From positions 1 through 64,000 of the forward strand of contig CAZSGM010000003.1 in assembly GCA_964606505.1 (NCBI GenBank): a DNA stretch of 64,000 nt. The letters are read 5' to 3'. This document shows positions 1-7,109 of this stretch, piece after piece. Both the position numbers and the translations under genes were made by a program. Source of the stretch: CAKVOD01 sp964606505 (GTDB lineage: Bacteria; Bacillota; Clostridia; Christensenellales; UBA1242). The first letter of the stretch is position 1, and every line of letters begins with the position of its first letter. Under the pieces are notes generated by a model. That model saw only the letters and a program-made list of their open reading frames with translations. It did no database searches and was not told the DNA's origin.

Positions 1-1
1 C

Positions 2-46
2 AAAAACAGGTATTACGTTGTCAATACGTGTATTGCTGTTTTTTAA
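2..46 (+). terminator. Imperfect hairpin with T-run, probable terminator
   Basis: An AAAAACAG arm is followed about 20 bases later by CTGTTTTTT, with further partial pairing around the ACGT inside. It looks like a rho-independent terminator for a gene that lies left of the window. The inner stem is imperfect, so confidence is moderate. Confidence 0.5.
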
Positions 47-164
47 CCCTCCTTTTGGTTATTTTGTTAAAATTAATAAAACATATTAATTCTTAGATAT
101 TATATTAATATTTATTATTAATGTCAAGCGTTTTATATTACTTTTAAAAAATTTTATTAATTTA

Positions 165-193
165 TTTATTTTTTTATTATTTTATGGTAAAAT
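165..193 (+). promoter_or_regulatory. Extended -10 promoter of the XRE gene, possibly leaderless
   Basis: A weak -35 TTTATT (165-170), a 17-base spacer and TAAAAT (188-193) preceded by TG-N (185-187). The ATG at 200 begins six bases after the -10 box, so transcription would start at or next to the start codon. No ribosome binding site is present. Confidence 0.5.
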
Positions 194-199
194 TTATTT

Positions 200-472
200 A
201 TGAATATTGGAAAGAAAATAAGATTATTAAGAATTGAAAATGAGTTAAGTCAAAAAGAATTGGCAAATTTACTTAACGTTAATTATTATATAGTAAGCAA
301 CCTAGAGTTGAATAAAACTGAACCAGATATAGAATTGATTAGAAAACTTTGCGTAATATTTAATATAAGCGCAGATGATTTTTTAGAAATTGAAACTGAA
401 GCGCAACGTAAGCAAGTTCAAATTCTTAATTCATTTAATGGCAATAGTGGAAATAATAAAATCACTTTTTAA
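200..472 (+). CDS. XRE-family HTH transcriptional regulator (90 aa)
   Basis: A small DNA-binding regulator. Residues 1-65 form a typical XRE/Cro-CI helix-turn-helix: IGKKIRLLRIENELSQKELA, then the recognition helix region around VNYYIVSNLE and the ADDFLEIE end. The last 25 residues are polar, with no visible effector domain. There is no Shine-Dalgarno sequence; the ATG sits six bases behind an extended -10 box, so the mRNA may be leaderless. Neighbours are a terminator on the left and a 3' tRNA fragment on the right, which suggests it could be a remnant of a mobile element. The target is unknown; autoregulation is possible but not shown. Confidence 0.85.
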   Translation: MNIGKKIRLLRIENELSQKELANLLNVNYYIVSNLELNKTEPDIELIRKLCVIFNISADDFLEIETEAQRKQVQILNSFNGNSGNNKITF

Positions 473-524
473 TAACAATCATTAAAAAATATAATTTTGA
501 TACATTTTAACATTTTTTGCGAAC

Positions 525-569
525 CTTGTAATCAGCAGGTTGTAGGTTCAATTCCTATTGCTAGCCCCA
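525..569 (+). other. 3' half of a tRNA-Thr(TGT), possible attachment-site remnant
   Basis: The segment reads as a tRNA from the anticodon loop to the 3' end: loop CTTGTAA (525-531, anticodon TGT), 3' anticodon stem TCAGC (532-536), 5-base variable loop, T-stem GTAGG (542-546) closing with CCTAT (554-558), acceptor strand TGCTAGC (559-565), discriminator C and an encoded CCA (567-569). The bases before 525 do not pair with TCAGC, and no D-arm or acceptor GCTAGCA lies upstream. A break exactly at the anticodon loop with an intact 3' end is what integration into a tRNA gene by a tyrosine recombinase leaves. The element itself is not visible here. Confidence 0.7.
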
Positions 570-580
570 TAATGAGAAAA

Positions 581-604
581 AGAGCCGTGAGGCTCTTTTT
601 TTTT
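581..604 (+). terminator. Rho-independent terminator after the tRNA fragment
   Basis: Six-base stem AGAGCC (581-586) / GGCTCT (591-596), loop GTGA, then a T-run to 604. It is probably the original terminator of the tRNA gene whose 3' half precedes it. Confidence 0.85.
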
Positions 605-835
605 GATTTACCACGTGCAAGGTCGCGGCGGTAGATAGTTGCTTTTAGGCGGGGCTAAAAGCAGGTTAGGTAAGCATTTGAAAGTGGGGTTAATAGTTAA
701 GCGTGCGGCTATGAGCGGTCGCTATATGGTGTGTTTTATAGGGTGGGGGCGATGTGAAGTGTTGCTGTTATAGGGGCTGTCGTTATACGGTGAGGTTGAT
801 AGACGGGTGAGGTTGAAATAATTTTAAGGGAAGAG
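605..835. other. G-rich intergenic stretch without a gene
   Basis: No ORF with a start and ribosome binding site is seen on either strand. The + strand is unusually G-rich: by my count 601-780 holds 66 G and 21 C. This matches the G excess expected on the leading strand if replication runs left to right here. No hairpin or repeat stands out. Confidence 0.6.
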
Positions 836-1228
836 TTAGATAATATTGCGCAGGTTGAAAGTTGAAATGCGCTGGCAAACGAAGGTTACCTCTTGAAGTA
901 GATAGATTTCGGTAACTGAGAGGGTGTAGTCGTTTTCTTCAAGTGCAGCTCTCAACCTAGCGAGTCCTTGACCGATTTGCGATAGGTTTTTATGGTCAAT
1001 AAACATACTCATTGTTGCTTCGCGAGACTCCCAAAAGTCTTGCATTTTTTCAAAACTTGCAATTGTAACTTCACTATATAGTTCGCTTTCGTTATCTTCG
1101 ATTGCTGTTTGTACGTGGCTAATTTGTTCCATCATTGAATTTAGCGTAGTGTCAATGTAACATTGCTCCCAACTGCAAAAACCAATGAGCCCAGCAAGCA
1201 AAATTATGCAAATTATTAACTTTTTCAC
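836..1228 (-). CDS. DUF4363-like membrane-anchored protein
   Basis: A 130-residue protein with an N-terminal membrane segment (about residues 3-19, LIICIILLAGLIGFCSW) and an extracytoplasmic helical domain rich in Glu. Length and layout fit DUF4363, a family commonly encoded immediately downstream of a YetF/DUF421 gene in Clostridia. Its start overlaps the yetF-like stop by four bases, so the two are translationally coupled. Molecular function is unknown. The family assignment rests on context and general sequence character rather than a diagnostic motif. Confidence 0.7.
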   Translation of the reverse strand: MKKLIICIILLAGLIGFCSWEQCYIDTTLNSMMEQISHVQTAIEDNESELYSEVTIASFEKMQDFWESREATMSMFIDHKNLSQIGQGLARLRAALEENDYTLSVTEIYLLQEVTFVCQRISTFNLRNII

Positions 1229-1944
1229 CAGTTCCCACCTCCGTTAAATGCGACATTGAGCGTTTTGCAACCTTGTTTTTTGCCTTGTAAGTAGACCTTT
1301 CCATTGTTGTCGATTGTCATAACCAAAACGTTTTTCACGTTGTCAATGTTGGCTTTTTTCAAAACGTTTTCAACGAACGGCAAGTCAATTTTTGCCAAAT
1401 TAAGGTTTTCTTTATTGATTTTGCCGTCGCTTATTAGTAACAGCGGCAGCGTCGTTTCGTCGACGCTTAACTTCATATTCTCACACGTAACAGGGGAGTT
1501 GTCTGCTTTCATAATGACGGATGCCTTGCCGTTGGTTTCAATAATTGCGTATTGTACCTCGTCAAAACTGCTTACGTTACACCCCCGCAAAGCCTCGGTT
1601 AGGTCGTCTAGCGTCATATTGAGCGCTTTTAGGTTTTTAAAAACAATTCCATTTGGGTCGATTACAACGACAGGCTTACCGTTTATAACTTTCCTAAAGA
1701 ATATGCTTTTACGCGCCAAAAAACTCAAGAAAAACTGCAGCAAAACCAGCGTCGCAAGCGGGATTATTGCATTCAACAGCGGTACCGACATATCTGCCAT
1801 TGGCATCGTCGCAATATCCGCAAAAATCAACATAATAACCAGCTCAAACGGCTGCATTTCACCAATTTGTCGCTTACCCATAAGCCGTATAAGTAGCAAA
1901 ACTACTAGAAAAATAATCGTAACTCTCAATAAAATAATAAACAT
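1225..1944 (-). CDS. YetF/DUF421 family membrane protein
   Basis: A 239-residue protein with three N-terminal membrane segments and the family hallmark LMGKRQIGEMQPFELV (about residues 21-36), followed by a cytoplasmic domain containing GKPVVVIDPNGIV and DDLTEALR. YetF and its paralogues are inner-membrane proteins; in Bacillus some are linked to spore germinant-receptor function, but the biochemical role is unresolved. It forms an operon with the downstream DUF4363-like gene. TATAAT ends two bases before the ATG, which is too close for it to be the promoter of this start. Confidence 0.9.
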   Translation of the reverse strand: MFIILLRVTIIFLVVLLLIRLMGKRQIGEMQPFELVIMLIFADIATMPMADMSVPLLNAIIPLATLVLLQFFLSFLARKSIFFRKVINGKPVVVIDPNGIVFKNLKALNMTLDDLTEALRGCNVSSFDEVQYAIIETNGKASVIMKADNSPVTCENMKLSVDETTLPLLLISDGKINKENLNLAKIDLPFVENVLKKANIDNVKNVLVMTIDNNGKVYLQGKKQGCKTLNVAFNGGGNW

Positions 1945-2057
1945 ACATTATATTTTGCAAATCAACAAAAATTATGTATTTTTATTTGGTTTTGATTTTT
2001 GCGGACAATGCCAACTTCTTATAACTTTTCACTTGAAAAAGTGCTGTAAAATGCGTT

Positions 2058-2077
2058 GAAACATTCAAAAATGTTTC
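2058..2077. promoter_or_regulatory. Perfect 8-bp inverted repeat between divergent genes
   Basis: GAAACATT (2058-2065), spacer CAAA, AATGTTTC (2070-2077). It lies between the divergent yetF-like and ylxM genes, about 40 bases upstream of the ylxM -35 box, and has no T-run, so it looks more like an operator than a terminator. No regulator can be assigned. Confidence 0.4.
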
Positions 2078-2116
2078 GTTGAATTTAAAAAATGTACTTT
2101 TATATTTGAAAATTAC

Positions 2117-2145
2117 TTGACAAATGTAAAACTATATTGTATAAT
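2117..2145 (+). promoter_or_regulatory. Sigma-A type promoter of the ylxM-ffh operon
   Basis: Consensus TTGACA (2117-2122), 17-base spacer, consensus TATAAT (2140-2145). It drives ylxM and probably ffh. Confidence 0.85.
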
Positions 2146-2180
2146 TATGTCAAGTATTTTGCCTTTACAAACTAAGCGGG

Positions 2181-2492
2181 ATGAATATGGATATTGAAAA
2201 CACCTTAAAATATAGTAGATTGCTGGACTTTTACGGGAATTTGCTTACAGAAAAACAGCGCAACATTTCGCATTTGTTTTTCTATGAGAATAATAGTTTG
2301 TCAGAGATTGCTAGTTTCTACAATCTTTCTAGGCAGTCTATTTACGATATTTTGCGGAGAATAAAGTCTATATTAGATGAGTATGAGAGTAAGCTTGGTT
2401 TGTTCGAAAAATACACAGAGTCAAAGAAGTATTTGTCAAAGTTTGTTGACGACGCTTGTTTGAGAGGTTTTATAAAAATTTGGGAGAATTAA
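2181..2492 (+). CDS. ylxM: YlxM-type HTH protein of the SRP operon
   Basis: A 103-residue sigma-70 region 4-like helix-turn-helix protein: LTEKQRNISHLFFYENNSLSEIA followed by NLSRQSIYDILRR. YlxM (UPF0122) is nearly always encoded directly before ffh in Firmicutes and Mollicutes; in Streptococcus it modulates the signal recognition particle pathway. The stop is two bases from the ffh ATG, so the genes are coupled. The start follows a short AGCGGG ribosome binding site. The opening segment MNMDIENTLKYSRLLDFYGN also fits the family. Confidence 0.9.
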   Translation: MNMDIENTLKYSRLLDFYGNLLTEKQRNISHLFFYENNSLSEIASFYNLSRQSIYDILRRIKSILDEYESKLGLFEKYTESKKYLSKFVDDACLRGFIKIWEN

Positions 2493-2493
2493 G

Positions 2494-3819
2494 ATGGCGT
2501 TATTTTCAAATTTGAGCGAGAGGCTTAACCACATCTTCAGTAAACTCACAAATCGCGGGAAGTTGACGGAACTTGAGATTAAGCAGGCAATGCGCGAAAT
2601 TCGCGTTGCACTGCTTGAGGCGGATGTTAACTTTCAAGTCGTTAAAGATTTTGTAGCAAAAGTCAGCGAGAAAGCGATTGGTGAGCAAGTCCTTGAGAGT
2701 CTTACCCCTGGGCAACAGGTTGTTAAGATTGTTAATGAGGAACTTATTGAACTGCTTGGTAGTAGCAACGCAAAATTGGCTGTTTCTTCCAATTTGCCGA
2801 CGGTTATTCTTATGTGCGGTTTGCAGGGCGCAGGTAAGACGACTATGTGTGGTAAGTTGGCGTACAATTTGAAATCTACAGGCAAAAAACCTTTGCTTGT
2901 AGCGTGCGATATTGTTAGACCAGCGGCTATTACGCAGCTGCAAGTTGTCGCGAAAAATGCGGGTGTACCAGTTTATCAAAAGGGTACGCAAAAAACACTT
3001 ACAACGGCGCTTGAGGCAATCGAGTACGCTAAGGCGAACTTGCTTGATACTGTAATTATTGATACGGCAGGACGTTTGCACATCAATGAAGAGTTGATGG
3101 GTGAGTTGAAGGAAATCAAGGACAACACTCATCCGGCAGAGATTTTGCTCACGGTTGACGCAATGACGGGGCAGGATGCGGTTAATGTTGCTAAGGCATT
3201 TAATGACGATTTGGACATTACGGGCGTAATTCTAACAAAACTTGACGGCGACACGCGCGGCGGTGCTGCGTTATCAATTAAAGCGGTAACTGGCAAGCCA
3301 ATTAAATTCTGCGGTGTCGGCGAAAAGATGGGCGACCTTGAACCATTCTATCCAGAACGCTTTGCGTCTCGAATTTTGGGTATGGGCGACGTCCTCAGTT
3401 TAATTGAGAAAGCGCAAGGTGCGATGGAAGAAAAGGAAATGCTTCAGTTGCAAAAAAATATTCGCGAAAACACCTTTACGCTTGAGGATTACTTAAAACA
3501 ATTTGAAAACCTTGACAAAATGGGCGATGTTAACGAACTTTTGTCAATGCTCCCTTCAAAGCTGACCGGGAAAATGAAGTTGGGCGACGCAAGGGTTGAC
3601 GAAAATGAATTGAAGAAAAATAAAGCAATAATTCAATCTATGACTAGATATGAGCGCTTGCATCCGGAAGTTTTGAAAGCAAGTCACAAAAAACGCATTG
3701 CGAGTGGAAGCGGAACATCAATTCAGCAAGTAAATGCGCTTTTAAAGCAGTTTAGTCAGACTAAAGATTTAATGAAACAATTTAGCGGCGGTAAAAAGCG
3801 AGGCCGCTTCGGATTTTAA
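2494..3819 (+). CDS. ffh: Signal recognition particle protein Ffh (SRP54)
   Basis: The GTPase that binds signal peptides on the ribosome together with SRP RNA and docks with FtsY at the membrane. The 441 residues carry the N domain (1-90), the NG GTPase with G1 GLQGAGKTT (about 108-117), DTAGR (about 190) and TKLDG (about 248), and the Met-rich M domain from about 300 that binds RNA and signal sequence. The tail GGKKRGRFGF is typical. It is full length. ylxM is upstream; rpsP begins 40 bases downstream with its own ribosome binding site. Confidence 0.98.
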   Translation: MALFSNLSERLNHIFSKLTNRGKLTELEIKQAMREIRVALLEADVNFQVVKDFVAKVSEKAIGEQVLESLTPGQQVVKIVNEELIELLGSSNAKLAVSSNLPTVILMCGLQGAGKTTMCGKLAYNLKSTGKKPLLVACDIVRPAAITQLQVVAKNAGVPVYQKGTQKTLTTALEAIEYAKANLLDTVIIDTAGRLHINEELMGELKEIKDNTHPAEILLTVDAMTGQDAVNVAKAFNDDLDITGVILTKLDGDTRGGAALSIKAVTGKPIKFCGVGEKMGDLEPFYPERFASRILGMGDVLSLIEKAQGAMEEKEMLQLQKNIRENTFTLEDYLKQFENLDKMGDVNELLSMLPSKLTGKMKLGDARVDENELKKNKAIIQSMTRYERLHPEVLKASHKKRIASGSGTSIQQVNALLKQFSQTKDLMKQFSGGKKRGRFGF

Positions 3820-3859
3820 CACAAAGAAAGAGTTTTAACATAAGGAAGGAGTAAATATT

Positions 3860-4207
3860 ATGGCAGTTAAAATTAGATTGACAAGAATGGGAGCAAAGAA
3901 AGCTCCATTTTACAGATTAGTTGCAACAGATTCAAGAGTTGCAAGAGATGGAAAATGCATCGAAAACTTGGGAACATACAACCCAATGGTTGAACCAGCA
4001 GAGATTAAATTGAACACTGAGAGAGTTAAGTACTGGCTATCAGTTGGTGCGCAAACTACAGAAACAGCAAAAGAATTGCTTATCAGAGATGGAATTTTGG
4101 AAAGACCAGTTTACAGAGCACCTAAGGCTAAACAAATGCCACCTGCACCTAAGGCAAAAGTTGAAGAAGTAGCTAGCGAAGAAACATCGGAAGACAACAA
4201 TGCGTAA
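3860..4207 (+). CDS. rpsP: 30S ribosomal protein S16
   Basis: A small ribosomal subunit protein needed for 30S assembly. The N-terminal 80 residues are the S16 core (VKIRLTRMGAKKAPFYR, then SRVARDGKCIENLGTYNP). The family is about 80-90 aa in Firmicutes, so the 115 residues here include a Pro/Ala/Lys/Glu-rich tail of about 30 residues, a common feature. AAGGAGG-like ribosome binding site (AAGGAAGGAG) upstream. It heads the rpsP-khpA-rimM-trmD cluster. Confidence 0.98.
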   Translation: MAVKIRLTRMGAKKAPFYRLVATDSRVARDGKCIENLGTYNPMVEPAEIKLNTERVKYWLSVGAQTTETAKELLIRDGILERPVYRAPKAKQMPPAPKAKVEEVASEETSEDNNA

Positions 4208-4235
4208 TAATTAATATAATTTAAAGGGTTTTTAA

Positions 4236-4481
4236 ATGGTAGAAATAGTTGAAAGCATTTTAAAAGAACTAGTTAAATATCCATCGGATGTGCAAGTTGA
4301 GTACTTGGATAGGGGTAAAAATGGTATTTTTCTTGTAAAAGTCAACAATGCAGACGTCGGTCGAGTTATTGGGAAAGAGGGGAAAATCATTAAAGCGATT
4401 GACACAATCGTTACTTGTATTGACAAGTTCAACAAACAAAACTATGTCCTAAAAATCAACGAAGGGGAAAGAAATGGATAA
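4236..4481 (+). CDS. khpA: KH-domain RNA-binding protein KhpA (YlqC)
   Basis: A one-domain KH protein of 81 residues with the nucleic-acid-binding GKEGK loop (in VGRVIGKEGKIIKAID). KhpA partners with KhpB (Jag) and binds many RNAs, affecting cell size and division in Streptococcus. Position between rpsP and rimM is conserved in Firmicutes. The last eight bases overlap rimM, indicating coupling. Confidence 0.93.
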   Translation: MVEIVESILKELVKYPSDVQVEYLDRGKNGIFLVKVNNADVGRVIGKEGKIIKAIDTIVTCIDKFNKQNYVLKINEGERNG

Positions 4482-4992
4482 CTTTGTTTGCGTTGGCAAA
4501 ATTTTAAAGCCGCAAGCTTTGAAGGGTGAAGTGAAAATTGCTGTAAGTATGCAAAATTTAGAGGATTTTCTTTCTTATGAATACATCTATCTTGGGCAAG
4601 ATTACGCGAAATTTACGATCGAAAAATGTCGCGTACACGACGGTTTTATAGTTGCAAAACTTGGTGGTGTGGACGATGCGAATGCTGCAGAAACGTTGCG
4701 AAATGAGCAAGTTTTTGTAGAAAAAACGCAACTTTCGCCACTTGACGACGGCGAATATTATATACAAGACTTGGTGGGGTTGAGCGTGTTTTCTAACGAC
4801 AACTCAGGGTGTTTTGGGCAAATAGTCGCGGTTGACAACTTTTCATCGTCGGACATCATCACGATTAAGGGCGAAAGTGGGGAGATGTTGTTTCCGTTCC
4901 TTGAGTCGGTGGTTTTGGATATAGACTTAAAAAACGGTAAAATGGTCGTTGATACTCAGAAATTTAAGGAAGTGTGCGTCGATGAAAATTGA
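4474..4992 (+). CDS. rimM: Ribosome maturation factor RimM
   Basis: A 30S maturation factor that binds S19 and helps processing of the 3' domain of 16S rRNA. It has the N-terminal RimM beta-barrel (VGKILKPQALKGEVKI, residues about 5-20) and a PRC-barrel with the EYYIQDLVGLSVF motif near residue 90. 172 aa is normal length. Start overlaps khpA and end overlaps trmD (ATGA-type). Confidence 0.96.
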   Translation: MDNFVCVGKILKPQALKGEVKIAVSMQNLEDFLSYEYIYLGQDYAKFTIEKCRVHDGFIVAKLGGVDDANAAETLRNEQVFVEKTQLSPLDDGEYYIQDLVGLSVFSNDNSGCFGQIVAVDNFSSSDIITIKGESGEMLFPFLESVVLDIDLKNGKMVVDTQKFKEVCVDEN

Positions 4993-5659
4993 CTTTTTGA
5001 CGTTGTTTCCCGAAATGTTTTCCGCTATGAATTGCAGCATAATAAAGCGCGCGATTGAGAACGAAATTGTCGTGTTGAATACGGTGAATATTCGCGATTT
5101 TTCACTAGATAAACACAAGAGAGTTGATGATTACGTTTTTGGTGGTGGGCAGGGGTTATTGATGGCTCCGCAACCTTTGTTTGATGCAATTGATAGCGTC
5201 AGGACGGATAAATCATACGTTGTTTATGTAACGCCGTCGGGCGAGCCGTTTACGCAGAAAATTGCCAACGAGTTGAAAGATAAGGAACATTTAGTTTTTG
5301 TTTGTGGGCATTATGAAGGGATTGACCAGCGAGTTATTGACGAGAGGGTAAACAGGGAGATTTCCATTGGCGACTATGTTTTGACCAATGGCGAGTTGCC
5401 TGCAATGGTCATAGCGGATACGGTCGTTAGGCTTCTTCCGAATGTTTTGCATAACGAAGAGTCAATTTTAAACGATAGTTTTGAAAATAACTTGCTTGAG
5501 CACCCACAATATACGCGTCCCGCAGATTTTAGGGGGCTGAAAGTCCCCGAGGTGTTGCTTTCTGGAAACCATCAACTTGTTGAGCAGTGGAATAGGGAAA
5601 AACAACTTGAAAAGACGAGGCGAGTGCGACCTGACTTATTAAAGAGGGGTGATAACTAA
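4982..5659 (+). CDS. trmD: tRNA (guanine-37-N1)-methyltransferase TrmD
   Basis: Makes m1G37 next to the anticodon of CCN/CUN/CGG-reading tRNAs using S-adenosylmethionine, preventing frameshifting. The trefoil-knot SPOUT signature is clear: MKIDFLTLFPEMF at the start, then CGHYEGIDQRV and ISIGDYVLTNGELPAM. I chose the ATG at 4982 because that is where the family sequence begins and it overlaps the rimM stop; an in-frame ATG at 4949 would add 11 unrelated residues. About 225 aa, normal length. Confidence 0.96.
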   Translation: MKIDFLTLFPEMFSAMNCSIIKRAIENEIVVLNTVNIRDFSLDKHKRVDDYVFGGGQGLLMAPQPLFDAIDSVRTDKSYVVYVTPSGEPFTQKIANELKDKEHLVFVCGHYEGIDQRVIDERVNREISIGDYVLTNGELPAMVIADTVVRLLPNVLHNEESILNDSFENNLLEHPQYTRPADFRGLKVPEVLLSGNHQLVEQWNREKQLEKTRRVRPDLLKRGDN

Positions 5660-6495
5660 TGGTTATTCAATGGTACCCAGGGCATATGGATAAAGCGCTG
5701 AGGGAGATGAAAGATAATGCAAAACTTGTTGACGCAATTTTGTATGTTCTTGACGCTCGTGCCCCAATTTCGTGCTTGAACCCTAAGTTTGATGCAATCG
5801 TTGGTACAAAGCCCGTTATAATGGTTTTAAATAAGGTTGACCTTATTGCAGACGAGGATTTAAAGAAGTTTGAGGCATATTTTAAATCAAAAAATCTTGC
5901 AGTTGTCGCGTTGAACAGCACTGTTACTAACGCAACCAAGCCAATTATAGAAACGGCGCGGGTGCTTTTAAGTGAAAAAATTGAGCGTTTCAAGGCAAAG
6001 AATATTAATATACCGCTGAGGTTAATGGTTATTGGGGTTCCAAACAGCGGGAAAAGTACGTTAATTAATAATGTTTGCGGGAACAAAAAGGCGATAACGG
6101 GCGATAAACCGGGGGTTACAAGAATAAACCAGTGGGTAAAAATTGCAAACGGGTTTGAGTTGCTTGACACCCCAGGGACGTTGTGGCCGGCGTTTGATGT
6201 TCCTAAAACTGCGAGAAACCTTGCATATATCGGGAGCATTAAAGACGACGTTTTGGATGTTGAAGAGTTGGCACTTGCGTTTATTGATGACGCAAAGGTT
6301 AATCACTTTGACGAATTGAGGCAGAGGTACAACCTAAGTTCGTCTAAAGACGTTGAAAGCATAGAAATTTTTAACGAAATTTGCAGTAATCGCGGGTTTA
6401 TGTTGCGTGGCGGAGAGGTTGATTATAACAGAGGTGCGCGCGCAATTTTGGATGACTTTAGGAAAGGACGTATGGGCAAAATCGCCCTAGATTAA
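5659..6495 (+). CDS. rbgA: Ribosome biogenesis GTPase RbgA (YlqF)
   Basis: A GTPase required for late 50S assembly in Firmicutes. The GTPase is circularly permuted: G4 NKVD (about residue 58) precedes G1 GVPNSGKST (about 126) and G3 DTPG (about 170). The start is typical (IQWYPGHMDKALREM). 278 aa is normal. The ATG overlaps the trmD stop by one base. It is followed at three bases by yraN. Confidence 0.96.
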   Translation: MVIQWYPGHMDKALREMKDNAKLVDAILYVLDARAPISCLNPKFDAIVGTKPVIMVLNKVDLIADEDLKKFEAYFKSKNLAVVALNSTVTNATKPIIETARVLLSEKIERFKAKNINIPLRLMVIGVPNSGKSTLINNVCGNKKAITGDKPGVTRINQWVKIANGFELLDTPGTLWPAFDVPKTARNLAYIGSIKDDVLDVEELALAFIDDAKVNHFDELRQRYNLSSSKDVESIEIFNEICSNRGFMLRGGEVDYNRGARAILDDFRKGRMGKIALD

Positions 6496-6497
6496 AT

Positions 6498-6875
6498 ATG
6501 TTTAAGAAAAAAGAAAAACCCATAGTCGTAGGTAAGCATACGAATAAAATTGTGGGGGATTATGGCGAGGAACTTGCGGTTAAATATCTAAAAAAGAATG
6601 GATACAAAATTCTTAAAACCAAATATAAGACTGAATTTGGCGAGCTAGATATAATTGCTCAAGATGGAGATTATATTGTGTTTGTCGAGGTTAAGTATCG
6701 TTCAAGCGATAGGTATGGTATGCCGAATGAGGCAGTTGATAGAAGAAAACAGAAGAAGATTAGAGAACTTGCGCAGGCATTTTTGAAGGATAAACACCTT
6801 ATGTGGATGTTTGCAAGAATTGATGTTGTGGAAATTTTGGACGACGAGATACAACTATATAAAAATGCTTTTTAA
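6498..6875 (+). CDS. yraN: YraN/UPF0102 family nuclease-fold protein
   Basis: A 125-residue protein with a PD-(D/E)xK-like endonuclease fold: GDYGEELAVKYLKKNGYKIL, GELDIIAQDGDYIVFVEVK (putative metal-binding Asp, Glu and Lys) and a helical tail. The family sits close to rnhB, rbgA or trmD in many bacteria; its role is not established. No separate ribosome binding site is clear, consistent with translation as the last gene of the rpsP-rbgA cluster. Confidence 0.9.
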   Translation: MFKKKEKPIVVGKHTNKIVGDYGEELAVKYLKKNGYKILKTKYKTEFGELDIIAQDGDYIVFVEVKYRSSDRYGMPNEAVDRRKQKKIRELAQAFLKDKHLMWMFARIDVVEILDDEIQLYKNAF

Positions 6876-6883
6876 AAAACGTA

Positions 6884-6912
6884 TTGCTATCTTAGAAAAA
6901 CTATGTTATAAT
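6884..6912 (+). promoter_or_regulatory. Promoter of the ferredoxin gene
   Basis: TTGCTA (6884-6889), 17-base spacer, TATAAT (6907-6912), 17 bases before the ferredoxin ATG. A GTGAGGG sequence between them serves as ribosome binding site. Confidence 0.7.
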
Positions 6913-6928
6913 TAGTGAGGGATTTATT

Positions 6929-7096
6929 ATGATTGATTACAAAAAATGTATTAAATGTGGCACGTGCGCTGCGATTTGCCCAGTTGGTGCAATTACTTTA
7001 AATGATAAGGGCGAACCTGTTATCAATAAGGATATTTGCATCCAATGCTGTGCTTGTCAAAATTCGTGTCCAGTAAATGCAATAAAGATAGAGTAG
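6929..7096 (+). CDS. 2[4Fe-4S] ferredoxin (55 aa)
   Basis: A small electron carrier of the clostridial type. Eight cysteines form two CxxCxxCxxxCP cluster motifs: Cys7, 10, 13, 17 followed by Pro18, and Cys37, 40, 43, 47 followed by Pro48; Cys41 is extra. The 55-residue length matches free-standing clostridial ferredoxins. It has its own promoter and a GTGAGGG ribosome binding site. It would serve low-potential redox reactions in an anaerobe. The ORF is shorter than usual cut-offs. Confidence 0.95.
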   Translation: MIDYKKCIKCGTCAAICPVGAITLNDKGEPVINKDICIQCCACQNSCPVNAIKIE

Positions 7097-7109
7097 TTGA
7101 GGTGTTAAA

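Noticed and set aside
1304..2059. 251-codon open frame on + opposite the yetF-like gene
   Set aside because: It is the antisense shadow of a gene with a clear family signature; it has no ribosome binding site and no recognisable domain.
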